Assembly (NCBI RefSeq): GCF_900163565.1
Contig: NZ_FUHU01000025.1
Coordinates: forward strand, 1-51,589
DNA length: 51,589 nucleotides
From: Agrococcus casei LMG 22410
GTDB taxonomy: Bacteria; Actinomycetota; Actinomycetes; Actinomycetales; Microbacteriaceae
Direction of reading: 5' to 3'
Under the pieces are notes generated by a model. It was not told the DNA's origin. It made no database searches and saw nothing but the letters and a program-made list of their open reading frames with translations. Positions within the stretch are counted from its first letter, which is position 1; the number at the start of each line of letters is the position of its first letter. This document shows, piece after piece, positions 40,227 to 49,068 of this stretch. Made by a program: the position numbers and the translations under genes.

Positions 40227-43200
40227 CCCTCGCCAGTTCGCTCTCTGCGCGTCCTCGATCCTTTGATGTGATCGTGGATGCGCTTGCTGCGCGCGGTCCG
40301 GTGAAGAAGCTGCGTGAGCACGATGTGATGGCGCTGTGCCCGGTCCATGACGACCGCACGCCCTCTCTGCACGTCACGTACAAGCCGCACGAAGAGAAGA
40401 CGCTCGTACACTGCCAGGCCTGCAAGAACACCATCAGCGCAGCGGATGTGATGGACGCGCTCGGTCTGACCGTGGACACCATGTTCGACAAGCCGCTGGA
40501 GCGCACCGACCGTACCGACTGGAAGACGCAACGGCCCGCAAAGACGCGGACCAAGAAGACTCCTCGAGCGAAGCTGCCCGAGCGGTTGGTATCCAAGGTC
40601 GAAGCCGAGCCCGAGATCCCTAAGAACGCTTGGCAGGAAGTCACCCGGTACGAGTACACCGACGACTCCGGCACTGTGGTGCAGCAGGTGATCCGCCTCG
40701 AGGCTGTAATCGATGGGGAGCGGCGCAAGCGGTTCGTGCAGTCGTTCGTATCCCCGGCGACAGGACGGCCCGTGCGCACCAAGCCCAAGGGATTCACGCC
40801 TGTGCTGTACAACCAGCCGGCAGTGAAGAGCGCGATCGCGGCAGGGCAGCCGGTTTGGATCGTCGAGGGCGAGAAGGACGCCGATTCGGCAGAGGCCGCC
40901 GGCCTGGTTGCGACGACGAACGCGCAGGGTGCCGGCTCCTGGCCGGAGCACCTGACCGAGGTCTTCGCCGGCGCCGACGTCCGCGTCGTCGTCGACCGCG
41001 ACGCTTCAGGCGCGAAGTGGGCACTGTCGATCCACGACCAGCTCCAGGCACTCGAGCCTGCCGCGCAGGTGGCGCTGCTGTTGCCGGCAGTCGAGGATGC
41101 CAAGGCTGACCTGACCGATCACCTCGATGCCGGCATGGGCGCCGACGACCTGGTGCCCGTGACTGCCGAGGATCTCCGAGCCGCGATCGCGGTGGGAGCG
41201 GCAGAGGTAGCGGGTGCGCAGCTTGCCGATGCTGCAGCTGAGGCGGAGGCGCAGCTCGAGCAGCAGCACGTCGAGCAGGCGAACTTGTGGGCAGGGGAGA
41301 CGCAGCGGCTGTGGGAGAAGGTGCAGGCCGCGCAGCAGGAGATCTTGCAGCTGCAACTCTCTTCGGCCGGCCAGCAGACGGCTGCTGCAGCCGTGGCGCT
41401 GGCAACGACAGCCCTGAAGGCCAGAAATGCTGCCCATGTCGCCGTGGGGCTGCCCGCGATCGAGGAGCACCTCGAGGAACCAGCCGCTGTGCCGGCAAAG
41501 GAGCTCATCGGCAGCGACGGCGGCTTCGATGGCTCCGGAGGCGATGACTTCGACGGCAGCTGGGGCGACGACGACGACGTCGAGAACACCGCCCCGGTCT
41601 ACCGAGTGCGGAAGGGCGAAACCGTCCGCGTGACGCGATCCAACGACAAGACCGTCTACCAAACCGTGATCCGCGGCTGGGCCCACGTGATCGAGGAGCG
41701 CACGATCGACGACGGCCAGGACAGCGAACTGGCGCGCCCCCGCGACTCCTACGTGATCCGCTGGTTCCGGTGGAAGCGCGACGACCGCGGCCGTCCCATC
41801 GTCAACAGCCACGGCAACCACGAGCTCGAGCAGTCGACGATGACGATCGATGCGGAAATGGTGCAGAAGAAGACCTGGACCCAGTCGCTGCCATGGTCGG
41901 GCATGCTCGTCAGCTCCAAGCCCTCCGCGATTGCCCAGGCATGGGATGCGATCTTCAACGCCAGGCCCGTCTCCTCGGACACCGCTAAGACGGTCTACGT
42001 CGCCCCAGGGTGGCGCGAGCACGATCTCGGACGATTCTTCGTGCACCGCTCCGGCGCGATCGGTCCCAACGGCCGCCTAGACGTGCCTGTGCGCTTCACA
42101 CCCTCTGGCCCGTTCTCCGTCTACGACCTGCCCGACCCCGTCGATGACGCGAAGGTGCTGCGCCAGGCGTGGCTCGCGGGGACCGTGCCGCTGCAGCAGC
42201 ACCTGCCCGCGAAGGTGCTCGCGCCGCTGCTGGGCACGGTGTGGCACTCGCCGTTCGGCAAGAGCGCCCTCGCCACGCACCTCATGGGTGCGCGAGCTGC
42301 TGCGAAGACTGGAACCGCCGGCCTCGTCTGCCAGTACTTCGCACCCCTGGCGCACTTCCACGGACGCCGCAAAGCCATGCTCTCCGGCTCCGACTCAGGA
42401 TCCACCTTCCACGGCCTCATGCAGGTCAGCAGCATGTTCGGCAACGTGCCCGCAATCATCGACGACTTCGCCCCCGACGGCGTCCCCGAGAAGATCCGCA
42501 AGAAGCTCGGCGACTTCGCCCGCGCCTTCGAAGCCGGCGAGGCCGGCGGCCGCCTGCGCATGAAGCGCGAAGGCGGATTCTCACAGAACGAGAACGGCAG
42601 CATCGAGTTCTCACCCATCACCACCGGCGAGCTCTCCGCAGACGGATCGAACCTCTCACGCCTGCTGGTCATCCCACTCAACCCCGGAGACATCGACAAC
42701 ATCGGAGATCTCTACCCGAAGCTGGAAACCAAGCAGGCACGTGACGCACGAGCCCAGCTCGGCGCCAACCTGATCATGTACCTCGCCCGCCACTGGGACG
42801 CGCTGCAGGAAGAAGCAGACCCCGAGAACCCAGCACAGCAGGCCATGCGCACCGAGTGGCTGCAGCGCCTCGAGCTGCTGAACACCGACAGCGGCGCCAT
42901 CGGCCGCTATATGAACGACGCAGTGAAGCGGCACTTCGGCATCCGACTCATGCTGCGCATGCTCGTCGGTGCCGGCGCCATCAGCCGTGACGAAGCAACC
43001 AAGTTCGAGGCCTGGTTTATCGAGGGCCTCACCGAGGCATACGGGCAGCAGGAATCCACCGGCGGCGACCCGGCCGCGAACTTCCTGCAGTACCTGCGTG
43101 AAGCGCTCCTCAATGGCCGCGCCTACATCTCCGACCGTGACGGCCAAGCACCAGAGTTCGCACAAGGAGCCCTCGGCTGGCGACTGCGCGGCACGTTCGA

Positions 43201-45190
43201 AGGGCACGACAACTGGGAGCAGCAGGCCCGCACCCGTATCGGTGTCATCGAGGGAGAGCGCCTGTATCTGTTCCCGACCACAGCGTTCGACGTTGCCAGC
43301 GAAGCCGCCAACCGTGCCGGCGAGACGCTGTCGGAGACGACGACCAGCGTCGGGTCCAGCCTGGTCGCCCACGGCTGGACCGAGCGCGATGGCGGCAAGT
43401 CCACCAGCCGTCGCCGCATCGGCGGCGTCCAGCAGCGCGTGTGGGACCTCCACATCGACGTGCTCATCGGCGACGAGCCCGGCCAGCCCAAGGACACAGG
43501 CACCATCGAACCGACACCCACACCTCCCACACCGCCGGCAGCCCCGGTCGACGAGGATCCATTCACCACACCCGACAGCCCCGACACAGACACCCCGGCG
43601 CAGCTCGAGTTCGAAGAGCGCATCCAGCGCGCCCCCGACGTCGACGAGCAGCCAGCCGCCCGAACCAACACAGCTGCGGCTCCGGCGCCCGCTGCCACGG
43701 TCGCTGGTGCCAGCCAAGCGCCTGCCGAGCCGCCGGCCAGGCCGCGACGCGACCACGAATACCGGGCAGCAGTCGCCGTCCTCGATACTCGCGGTCTGTG
43801 GCTGCCCAACGGCACCTGCGTCGACGTTCCCGCCATGGAACACTTCGGCACCATCGCCAAGCTCGCCCAGGATCTCAACCTCGGCGCCCGCAGCGGCTCC
43901 TGGAAGTCGGAAACCCCGACGATCTTCATCACCGACGACGCAGCCCTACGCCTCAACATTCCTGTCGACCAGCTCCCCAAGCTCGCCCGGAAGCAAGACG
44001 AGTTCCTGAAGGCCGAAACCGAGAACCACTGGACGCTGAAGAATGCACTGCGCGACGGATGGGAGTTCCGCACCGACGAGCCATGGATCCACGCCACGAC
44101 CCGCATCTGGGCCAAGGGAGCCAAGCACTACGGCGTGAAACTCGCCCTCATCGCGCTGCGCCGCGACGACACCGACGGAATCTTCGCTGACAACCCTTCC
44201 CCGGCGACCGTCGCAGCCAGGTTCCAAAAGCTCGCCGACCGAAACGTGCCCTTCGCGGTCTCCGCGAAAACGACCGGCTTCCAGCTGATGGAAGCGACCG
44301 TGCACGTCAAGGACCGAGATCTGCGCGAATCGTTCATGACCGCCACGACCGATCCCGTGCTGCCCGCCACCGTGCCGGCCCTCGAGGACGACTTCAACTG
44401 GACCCGCAAGCCCACCGACGATGAAACCCGCCACGAGCTCGTCCACGCCTACGATCGCAACGGCTCCTACCTTGCCGGCGTCTCCGGCACATACTTCGGA
44501 CTGGGGGAGCCGACCCACTTCGCGAGTGGCCACGAGTTCGTCAAGAACAAGCAGGGCTACTACCGCGTGCAGCTGCCCCAGCGCGAGGACCTCGACCCAC
44601 GCATGCCCAGTCCATTCGGACACCACAACGACGAACGCCTCGGCCGCGACGCCTGGGTCAGCGCACCCACACTCGAGATCGCCAACGAGATCGGCCTCGA
44701 CCTCATCGTCCACGAGGCCTACATCTGGGAAACCTCACACCGCAGCCTCGACTCCTGGGCCAAGTACATCGATACCGCCCGCACCGAGCTCGACACCCCC
44801 GACGTCGACGACCAGGCCGCGCGCAGCATCATCAAGTCCATCTACGTTCGCGCCATCGGGTCGATCGGCTCCGTCGACTACCACTCCGGTCGACGAGGAT
44901 TCGCCCCCGAGAGACGCCACGCCATCCAGGCCAGAGCACGAGCAAACATGATCCGCCGCATCGTCAAGATCGGCAACGCCACCAACACCTGGCCCATCGC
45001 CGTGCACAAAGACACGCTGCTGTACACCAGCAACAACAGCGATGCCCTGGCCGCATGGCCCGGCACCATCGACGACCTCGGCAAAGGACTCGGCAAGTAC
45101 AAGCACGAAGGCGTCGCCCCGATGGCAGAGCAGCTGCCCTACTTCCACGGCGGCACCTACGACGGCAAGTTCGGAATCGAGAAGGACTAA
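40223..45190 (+). CDS. giant replication protein: primase, SF3-like helicase and polymerase-like C-terminus
   Basis: The ATG at 40223 overlaps the leader peptide stop (ATGA) and gives 1655 residues; a GTG at 40196 is possible. In order: a CHC2-type zinc finger (ALCPVHDD, C39, H42; VHCQACK, C64, C67); TOPRIM (WIVEGEKDAD, E215; VVVDRDASG, D258, D260); a coiled and acidic linker; a DUF927/D5-like helicase with GARAAAKT (689-696, the usual Gly before Lys is Ala), SDSGST (723-728), AIIDDF and a late Arg region SNLSRLLVIPL; a Pro/Ala linker (about 1090-1175); and a C-terminal region with polymerase-like motifs: YDRNGSYL (D1411), KSIYVRAIG (K1538) and HKDTLLY (D1597), then LGKGLGKYKHEG. It would start and perhaps complete replication. 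Confidence 0.75.
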   Translation: MTLASSLSARPRSFDVIVDALAARGPVKKLREHDVMALCPVHDDRTPSLHVTYKPHEEKTLVHCQACKNTISAADVMDALGLTVDTMFDKPLERTDRTDWKTQRPAKTRTKKTPRAKLPERLVSKVEAEPEIPKNAWQEVTRYEYTDDSGTVVQQVIRLEAVIDGERRKRFVQSFVSPATGRPVRTKPKGFTPVLYNQPAVKSAIAAGQPVWIVEGEKDADSAEAAGLVATTNAQGAGSWPEHLTEVFAGADVRVVVDRDASGAKWALSIHDQLQALEPAAQVALLLPAVEDAKADLTDHLDAGMGADDLVPVTAEDLRAAIAVGAAEVAGAQLADAAAEAEAQLEQQHVEQANLWAGETQRLWEKVQAAQQEILQLQLSSAGQQTAAAAVALATTALKARNAAHVAVGLPAIEEHLEEPAAVPAKELIGSDGGFDGSGGDDFDGSWGDDDDVENTAPVYRVRKGETVRVTRSNDKTVYQTVIRGWAHVIEERTIDDGQDSELARPRDSYVIRWFRWKRDDRGRPIVNSHGNHELEQSTMTIDAEMVQKKTWTQSLPWSGMLVSSKPSAIAQAWDAIFNARPVSSDTAKTVYVAPGWREHDLGRFFVHRSGAIGPNGRLDVPVRFTPSGPFSVYDLPDPVDDAKVLRQAWLAGTVPLQQHLPAKVLAPLLGTVWHSPFGKSALATHLMGARAAAKTGTAGLVCQYFAPLAHFHGRRKAMLSGSDSGSTFHGLMQVSSMFGNVPAIIDDFAPDGVPEKIRKKLGDFARAFEAGEAGGRLRMKREGGFSQNENGSIEFSPITTGELSADGSNLSRLLVIPLNPGDIDNIGDLYPKLETKQARDARAQLGANLIMYLARHWDALQEEADPENPAQQAMRTEWLQRLELLNTDSGAIGRYMNDAVKRHFGIRLMLRMLVGAGAISRDEATKFEAWFIEGLTEAYGQQESTGGDPAANFLQYLREALLNGRAYISDRDGQAPEFAQGALGWRLRGTFEGHDNWEQQARTRIGVIEGERLYLFPTTAFDVASEAANRAGETLSETTTSVGSSLVAHGWTERDGGKSTSRRRIGGVQQRVWDLHIDVLIGDEPGQPKDTGTIEPTPTPPTPPAAPVDEDPFTTPDSPDTDTPAQLEFEERIQRAPDVDEQPAARTNTAAAPAPAATVAGASQAPAEPPARPRRDHEYRAAVAVLDTRGLWLPNGTCVDVPAMEHFGTIAKLAQDLNLGARSGSWKSETPTIFITDDAALRLNIPVDQLPKLARKQDEFLKAETENHWTLKNALRDGWEFRTDEPWIHATTRIWAKGAKHYGVKLALIALRRDDTDGIFADNPSPATVAARFQKLADRNVPFAVSAKTTGFQLMEATVHVKDRDLRESFMTATTDPVLPATVPALEDDFNWTRKPTDDETRHELVHAYDRNGSYLAGVSGTYFGLGEPTHFASGHEFVKNKQGYYRVQLPQREDLDPRMPSPFGHHNDERLGRDAWVSAPTLEIANEIGLDLIVHEAYIWETSHRSLDSWAKYIDTARTELDTPDVDDQAARSIIKSIYVRAIGSIGSVDYHSGRRGFAPERRHAIQARARANMIRRIVKIGNATNTWPIAVHKDTLLYTSNNSDALAAWPGTIDDLGKGLGKYKHEGVAPMAEQLPYFHGGTYDGKFGIEKD

Positions 45191-45193
45191 CCC

Positions 45194-45811
45194 GTGAGCA
45201 TCTACGACGATGACGACGACATCCAACAGGAGTCGAGCGAACGCAACAGGATACTGTTCGAACAATTCACCGATCGAGCAGCCCCACATCCCGACCGAAC
45301 TGGCACAGACAACGTGCGCGACATGCTCTCCTACAAGTTCAGCCACACCTACCGAGGCAAAGAAGCCGTCGATACCCGAAAGGCCGCGCAATGGTTCGGA
45401 GTGTCGCAGCGAACCGTACAGCGATGGGTCAAGAACGGTCGCATGCCCGAAGGCACGAACCACAAACGCCTTCGCCGATCTGTAAAACGCACCCTCACCA
45501 AAGAGGGCCGCAAAGCCGCTGTGAAGCGCTCTCCCAAGCGCAACGCCCCCTACGCGAACACCGGCGCAACAATCAAGGTGCACGGCTACCAAGGACCCCC
45601 TGAGGGCCCTGGCGGCAGCTACAAGCGCTCACGCACCACATCGGTGCCGCTCAGCGGCGAGGAATACCAGCAGCTCTTCGACGCCTTCGCAGAAAATGGC
45701 GAATCGGGTGTCCAAGCGTTCCTCCGACCGCACTTCGCCCGCCGCTACACCAACGGCTGGAACTTCGACACGATCGACGATCTCTCCTTCGGGGATCCGT
45801 CACCGTACTAA
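45194..45811 (+). CDS. Tpg-like (telomere terminal protein-like) HTH protein
   Basis: The GTG follows AAGGA and lies 3 bp after the Rep stop. The 205-residue product has an HTH at about residues 61-81 (TRKAAQWFGVSQRTVQRWVKNG), a basic region RRSVKRTLTKEGRKAAVKRSPKR, TGATIKVHGYQGP, then TTSVPLSGEEYQQLFDAF and a final part with WNFDTIDDLSFGD. This order (GVSQRTVERY-type HTH, basic region, Thr-Gly strand, LPPEYAARLFDA-like helix, late FTDID-like end) is what I recall of Streptomyces Tpg proteins, which cap chromosome ends. The match is from memory. A plain DNA-binding regulator is the alternative. Confidence 0.55.
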   Translation: MSIYDDDDDIQQESSERNRILFEQFTDRAAPHPDRTGTDNVRDMLSYKFSHTYRGKEAVDTRKAAQWFGVSQRTVQRWVKNGRMPEGTNHKRLRRSVKRTLTKEGRKAAVKRSPKRNAPYANTGATIKVHGYQGPPEGPGGSYKRSRTTSVPLSGEEYQQLFDAFAENGESGVQAFLRPHFARRYTNGWNFDTIDDLSFGDPSPY

Positions 45812-45854
45812 CCAGGCGCCTCGAGTGTCACTGGTCGCAGAGAGGATACCGACC

Positions 45855-46397
45855 ATGAGCAACACACCCACAGCAAGGGAACGGCAGCTGCACGTTGCCC
45901 ACCAGGTCCGCCTCTACCAACGGCAGCCAAGCGCTGCCGAACACGAGCGCCTGCTGCCACTCATCGGTGAAGTGTACGGTCCTCTCGCGGCCGAGTTCTT
46001 CGACGAGGAGGACTGCCTGCCACTCCACGACCGCACAGGCCCAGGTAGCTACCCCTGGCCCATGCGCCAGGAAGAAACAGTCACATACGGTGTCAGCGTG
46101 CTGATGTGCGCACTCCTTTCGGTGCTCATCGTCAGCTTGGGACTGGCCATCATCATTCCCTTCATTCCCGCTCTGCTCATCGGTATCGCGGCAGGCTTCG
46201 CCGTATGGTTTGCTGCTTCACCCATCATCGGCCGGTTCTTTCCACCGAAGGATCTGCCCGAACGTCAGCGACTCGTGCGAGCATTCGCACAGGCTCAGGA
46301 ACGGCATCAGCGCGCAGCCGAAGCGGAGGCCGCACGTGCCCGCCAGACTCGTCAGTTTCGGCGCATCGTCGAAGACCGTGACCTAGAGCACGAGTAA
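45855..46397 (+). CDS. membrane protein with two helices and a charged coiled C-terminus
   Basis: The ATG at 45855 has GAGAGGA upstream. The 180-residue product has a cytoplasmic N-terminus, a pair of helices (about 80-100, VSVLMCALLSVLIVSLGLAIII; 103-120, IPALLIGIAAGFAVWFAA) and an Arg/Glu/Ala-rich helical tail (about 130-180). It follows the Tpg-like gene in the same direction. The family is unknown. Confidence 0.6.
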   Translation: MSNTPTARERQLHVAHQVRLYQRQPSAAEHERLLPLIGEVYGPLAAEFFDEEDCLPLHDRTGPGSYPWPMRQEETVTYGVSVLMCALLSVLIVSLGLAIIIPFIPALLIGIAAGFAVWFAASPIIGRFFPPKDLPERQRLVRAFAQAQERHQRAAEAEAARARQTRQFRRIVEDRDLEHE

Positions 46398-46421
46398 CGC
46401 TGCTGGACTACTAGCCACCGC

Positions 46422-47210
46422 TTAGCGGCCCACCATCACCACAGCTGGGTCCAGCTCGAGCTGTCTCGCCCGAGCAGCTCGCCGGTCATGGTTGCGCAGC
46501 ACCCGCTTCTCCGCAGCCGTCAACGACGACGACGATCTGGCAAGTTCGCCGATCGTTCCACGACCAGCTCGAGGGACGCGATAGAACCGCATCCATGGCA
46601 GCCTCGGCGTACGAGCCTCGCTCAGCCACGCCTGCGTTGCTCCTCGATCGAGGATCCCCTCGCGCAACTGCACACGATAGGGCAGCAACTCCTCGAGCAG
46701 CTGCAACCTCGCAACCTGAGCATGGTACTTCGACGGGAACACCCACTCAGCTCGCACCACCCGCGCATAGTTCGCCGATCTCGCCAGCCCCTGCAGCTGG
46801 TGCTTCCTGGCCTTCGCCGACGACTCTGCAACAGACACCCTCGGCACAATCACCCCATACGCATCGTGCCGAAACAGCACCAAGCGATGAGGAACGAGCC
46901 ACGACCGTGCCGCCCACATCGGCACACCAGCGCCAGCGTCCAGCGCATCCAGGCTCTTCGCAACACGCTGCGCATCCTCGAGCTCCTTGCGCTCCTGCGC
47001 CAGCAGCTCCGTCGACGGCCGCACCAATACGGCAACATCCGACTCACGCTTCTTCGGGATCCCGTCCCGGATCCAGCGCCGCACCGTGCCGGCACTCACG
47101 CCCAGCTCACGCGCGATCGCCGAGGTACGCGGATTCCCCAATTGCTCACCCATGCTCAGCATGAACAGCCGTCGCAAACGATCGCCGCGAAGAACGTGAC
47201 CAGCAGCCAT
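46422..47210 (-). CDS. HTH DNA-binding protein (262 aa)
   Basis: The N-terminal third has a clear HTH: NPRTSAIARELGVSAGTVRRWIRDGIPKKRESDVAVLVRP (about 26-65). The rest is Arg-rich, with SKYHAQVARLQLLEELLPYRVQL and a late segment SSSSLTAAEKRVLRNHDRRAARARQ that may also bind DNA or RNA. No enzyme motif is visible. It is the second gene of a minus-strand pair; the first, 8 bp upstream, also encodes HTH domains. A regulatory role is inferred. Confidence 0.6.
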   Translation of the reverse strand: MAAGHVLRGDRLRRLFMLSMGEQLGNPRTSAIARELGVSAGTVRRWIRDGIPKKRESDVAVLVRPSTELLAQERKELEDAQRVAKSLDALDAGAGVPMWAARSWLVPHRLVLFRHDAYGVIVPRVSVAESSAKARKHQLQGLARSANYARVVRAEWVFPSKYHAQVARLQLLEELLPYRVQLREGILDRGATQAWLSEARTPRLPWMRFYRVPRAGRGTIGELARSSSSLTAAEKRVLRNHDRRAARARQLELDPAVVMVGR

Positions 47211-47218
47211 GATCAGTC

Positions 47219-47734
47219 CTACTGATTCACAAAGCGGGTCAACAACTCATTCGGAATCCTGCCACGCCCCTCCAGACGCTCAAGCTGAAACCGCGCATAC
47301 TGCAGCACATCTTCTCGATCGAACTGCTGCGGACTGTAGGGGCGCCCGGTATCAGCGTTCACTGCCGGCTTCGGGAACACATCCCGGTCGTAGTCGTACT
47401 TGTACGTTCGCAGCGACGACGCAGACACACCAATCAACTGCGCGAGATCATCGAAGGTAAAGAGCTCCTTGCCTGGCACCAGCAACTCCTCCTCGCTCGA
47501 GCTGTACTGCGGCCGGCCCCGGCTTCGATCCTTCAACCAGGTTCGAACATCCTCCCCGTCGAAGATTCCAGAACGAACCTCCGCGATCTTCTTCGGGAAC
47601 GAAGAGTCCTTGTACCGGTACTGATGCAGCGTCTGCACCTTCACACCCAATAGCTCTGCGATGTCTCGATACGTCATCCGCTCCGGCAGATCCCCAGGCT
47701 GCAGATCGCCGAGATCCTTGCTCCACTGAACCAC
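47219..47734 (-). CDS. protein with two AlpA/MerR-like HTH domains
   Basis: A GTG start follows AAGGAGG. The 171-residue product contains two similar HTH units: MTYRDIAELLGVKVQTLHQYRYKDSSFPKKI (about 20-50) and FTFDDLAQLIGVSASSLRTYKYDYDRDVFPKPA (about 92-124), each followed by FDGEDVRTWL or FDREDVLQYA. This duplicated AlpA/excisionase-like arrangement suggests binding to a repeated site. It is divergent from dprA and may control that promoter region. Confidence 0.7.
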   Translation of the reverse strand: MVQWSKDLGDLQPGDLPERMTYRDIAELLGVKVQTLHQYRYKDSSFPKKIAEVRSGIFDGEDVRTWLKDRSRGRPQYSSSEEELLVPGKELFTFDDLAQLIGVSASSLRTYKYDYDRDVFPKPAVNADTGRPYSPQQFDREDVLQYARFQLERLEGRGRIPNELLTRFVNQ

Positions 47735-47850
47735 GATCCAGCCTCCTTAAAACACTCTGACAAGTTCCAAACAGCCTATTCCTTTATAGAGGCCAGATCA
47801 ATACACAACAGGAAGGCAATGCTTGAAACTACCGGCCCAACTATGCTAGT

Positions 47851-47885
47851 TTATAGATGTCAGATCGATTCGTTTCTATTGGAGG
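47851..47885 (+). promoter_or_regulatory. leader element TGTCAGATCGAT, copy 3, before dprA
   Basis: TTTATAGATGTCAGATCGAT (47851-47870) is followed by TTGGAGGA and the ATG of dprA. It matches the leader at 37138-37167 in 19 of 20 core positions from TTTATA onward. A TTGAAA (47824-47829) upstream could be the -35. Confidence 0.6.
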
Positions 47886-47891
47886 AACACC

Positions 47892-48836
47892 ATGACACTT
47901 GCAGCAACCAGCACAACACAGTGCCACTCCGCCCATGCCCGCGCCCTCACCACTTGGCTGAGCATCACCGAACCCGGAGACATGCTCGCCGGGCACCTGC
48001 GCGAAGAGCTCGGCGCCGAACGCACGATCGACATGATCGCCGAGCACGTCCCAGTCTCCGCATGGGAAACAGCACTCGGCTACCAGCCCGAACAGCTACA
48101 GAACAGCCTCGAGTACTGGCAACACAAGTACGACTACGACCACGTATCCAGGATCATCGACCAGTCGCAATCCCTGGGCTTCGAGTTGATCTTCCCCGGA
48201 CATCCTCACTGGCCGTCAAGCCTCAATGACCTCGGCCCAGCAACACCCGCAGGACTCTGGGCACGAGGAGACGCCTCGATACTGGAATCGCTCCAGCACT
48301 CGGCCACTATCGCCGGAGCACGCGCTGCGTCCAGCTACGGCACCGAGACCACAGCAGAGATCGTGAAGGCTCTCGCCAACGACTCCGCCGCGATCGTCAC
48401 CGGCGGATCCTTCGGCATCGAGGCACAAGCAATCCGTACAGCCATCTGCACTCGAGCAAACACCGTAACGATCAGCGCAGGCGGCCTCGATCGCTCGTAC
48501 CCCGCAGCGCACGAAGGCCTCTACGAGAATGCCGCTGAACATGGCGTAATCCTCTCCGAAAGCCCAGTCGGAACCACTCCCCACCGCTGGCGCTTCCTGC
48601 AGCGCAATCGGCTCCTGGCAGCACTCAGCACCGGAACAATCATCCCCGAGGCCGGCCAACGCAGCGGAGCGATCAATACAGCTGCCCATGCCAGCATCCT
48701 CGGGCGTGCCCTCGGCGCAGTTCCCGGCCCCATCACCTCCGCCACCTCGAGCGGCTGCCATCGCATCATCACCGAGTATTCGGCAACACTTATCGCCGAA
48801 CCTAAGGAAGCGGTCGCTCTCATCCAGAAGAACTGA
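47892..48836 (+). CDS. dprA: DprA/Smf-like Rossmann-fold protein
   Basis: The 314-residue product has the DprA core: IAGARAASSYGTETTAEIVKAL (about 137-158), IVTGGSFGIEAQAIRTAI (about 168-185), SAGGLDRSYPAAHEGLYENA (about 196-215), HGVILSESPVG, RWRFLQRNRLLAALS and PEAGQRSGAINTAAHA. It lacks the long C-terminal winged helix of chromosomal DprA. DprA loads RecA onto incoming single-stranded DNA. On a conjugative replicon it may help establish entering DNA, or serve a defence-type role as in LOG/DprA relatives. Confidence 0.8.
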   Translation: MTLAATSTTQCHSAHARALTTWLSITEPGDMLAGHLREELGAERTIDMIAEHVPVSAWETALGYQPEQLQNSLEYWQHKYDYDHVSRIIDQSQSLGFELIFPGHPHWPSSLNDLGPATPAGLWARGDASILESLQHSATIAGARAASSYGTETTAEIVKALANDSAAIVTGGSFGIEAQAIRTAICTRANTVTISAGGLDRSYPAAHEGLYENAAEHGVILSESPVGTTPHRWRFLQRNRLLAALSTGTIIPEAGQRSGAINTAAHASILGRALGAVPGPITSATSSGCHRIITEYSATLIAEPKEAVALIQKN

Positions 48837-48841
48837 TCGAG

Positions 48842-48872
48842 GTCGCATCAGTCCCCCTGGGACTGATGCGAC
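48842..48872 (+). terminator. perfect 14-bp hairpin terminator after dprA
   Basis: GTCGCATCAGTCCC (48842-48855) pairs perfectly with GGGACTGATGCGAC (48859-48872) round a 3-nt loop, 5 bp after the dprA stop. There is no U-tract, as is common in high-GC bacteria. Confidence 0.75.
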
Positions 48873-49068
48873 TCCTGCAGACGCTTCACACGTGACCCAG
48901 ACTGGACGATGAATGGACCATTGGATCCTTGGCTGCTGCAGTGATGCACCTCATTCGATCACCGTGGTTCGTCTAAGCAGGAACGACCAGAGTCCTTCCA
49001 GCCCGCCCCGGCTAGCCTGTAGCAATCAAATGTCCAACCAGTTGCCACACAAATGCACAGGAGGCCCC

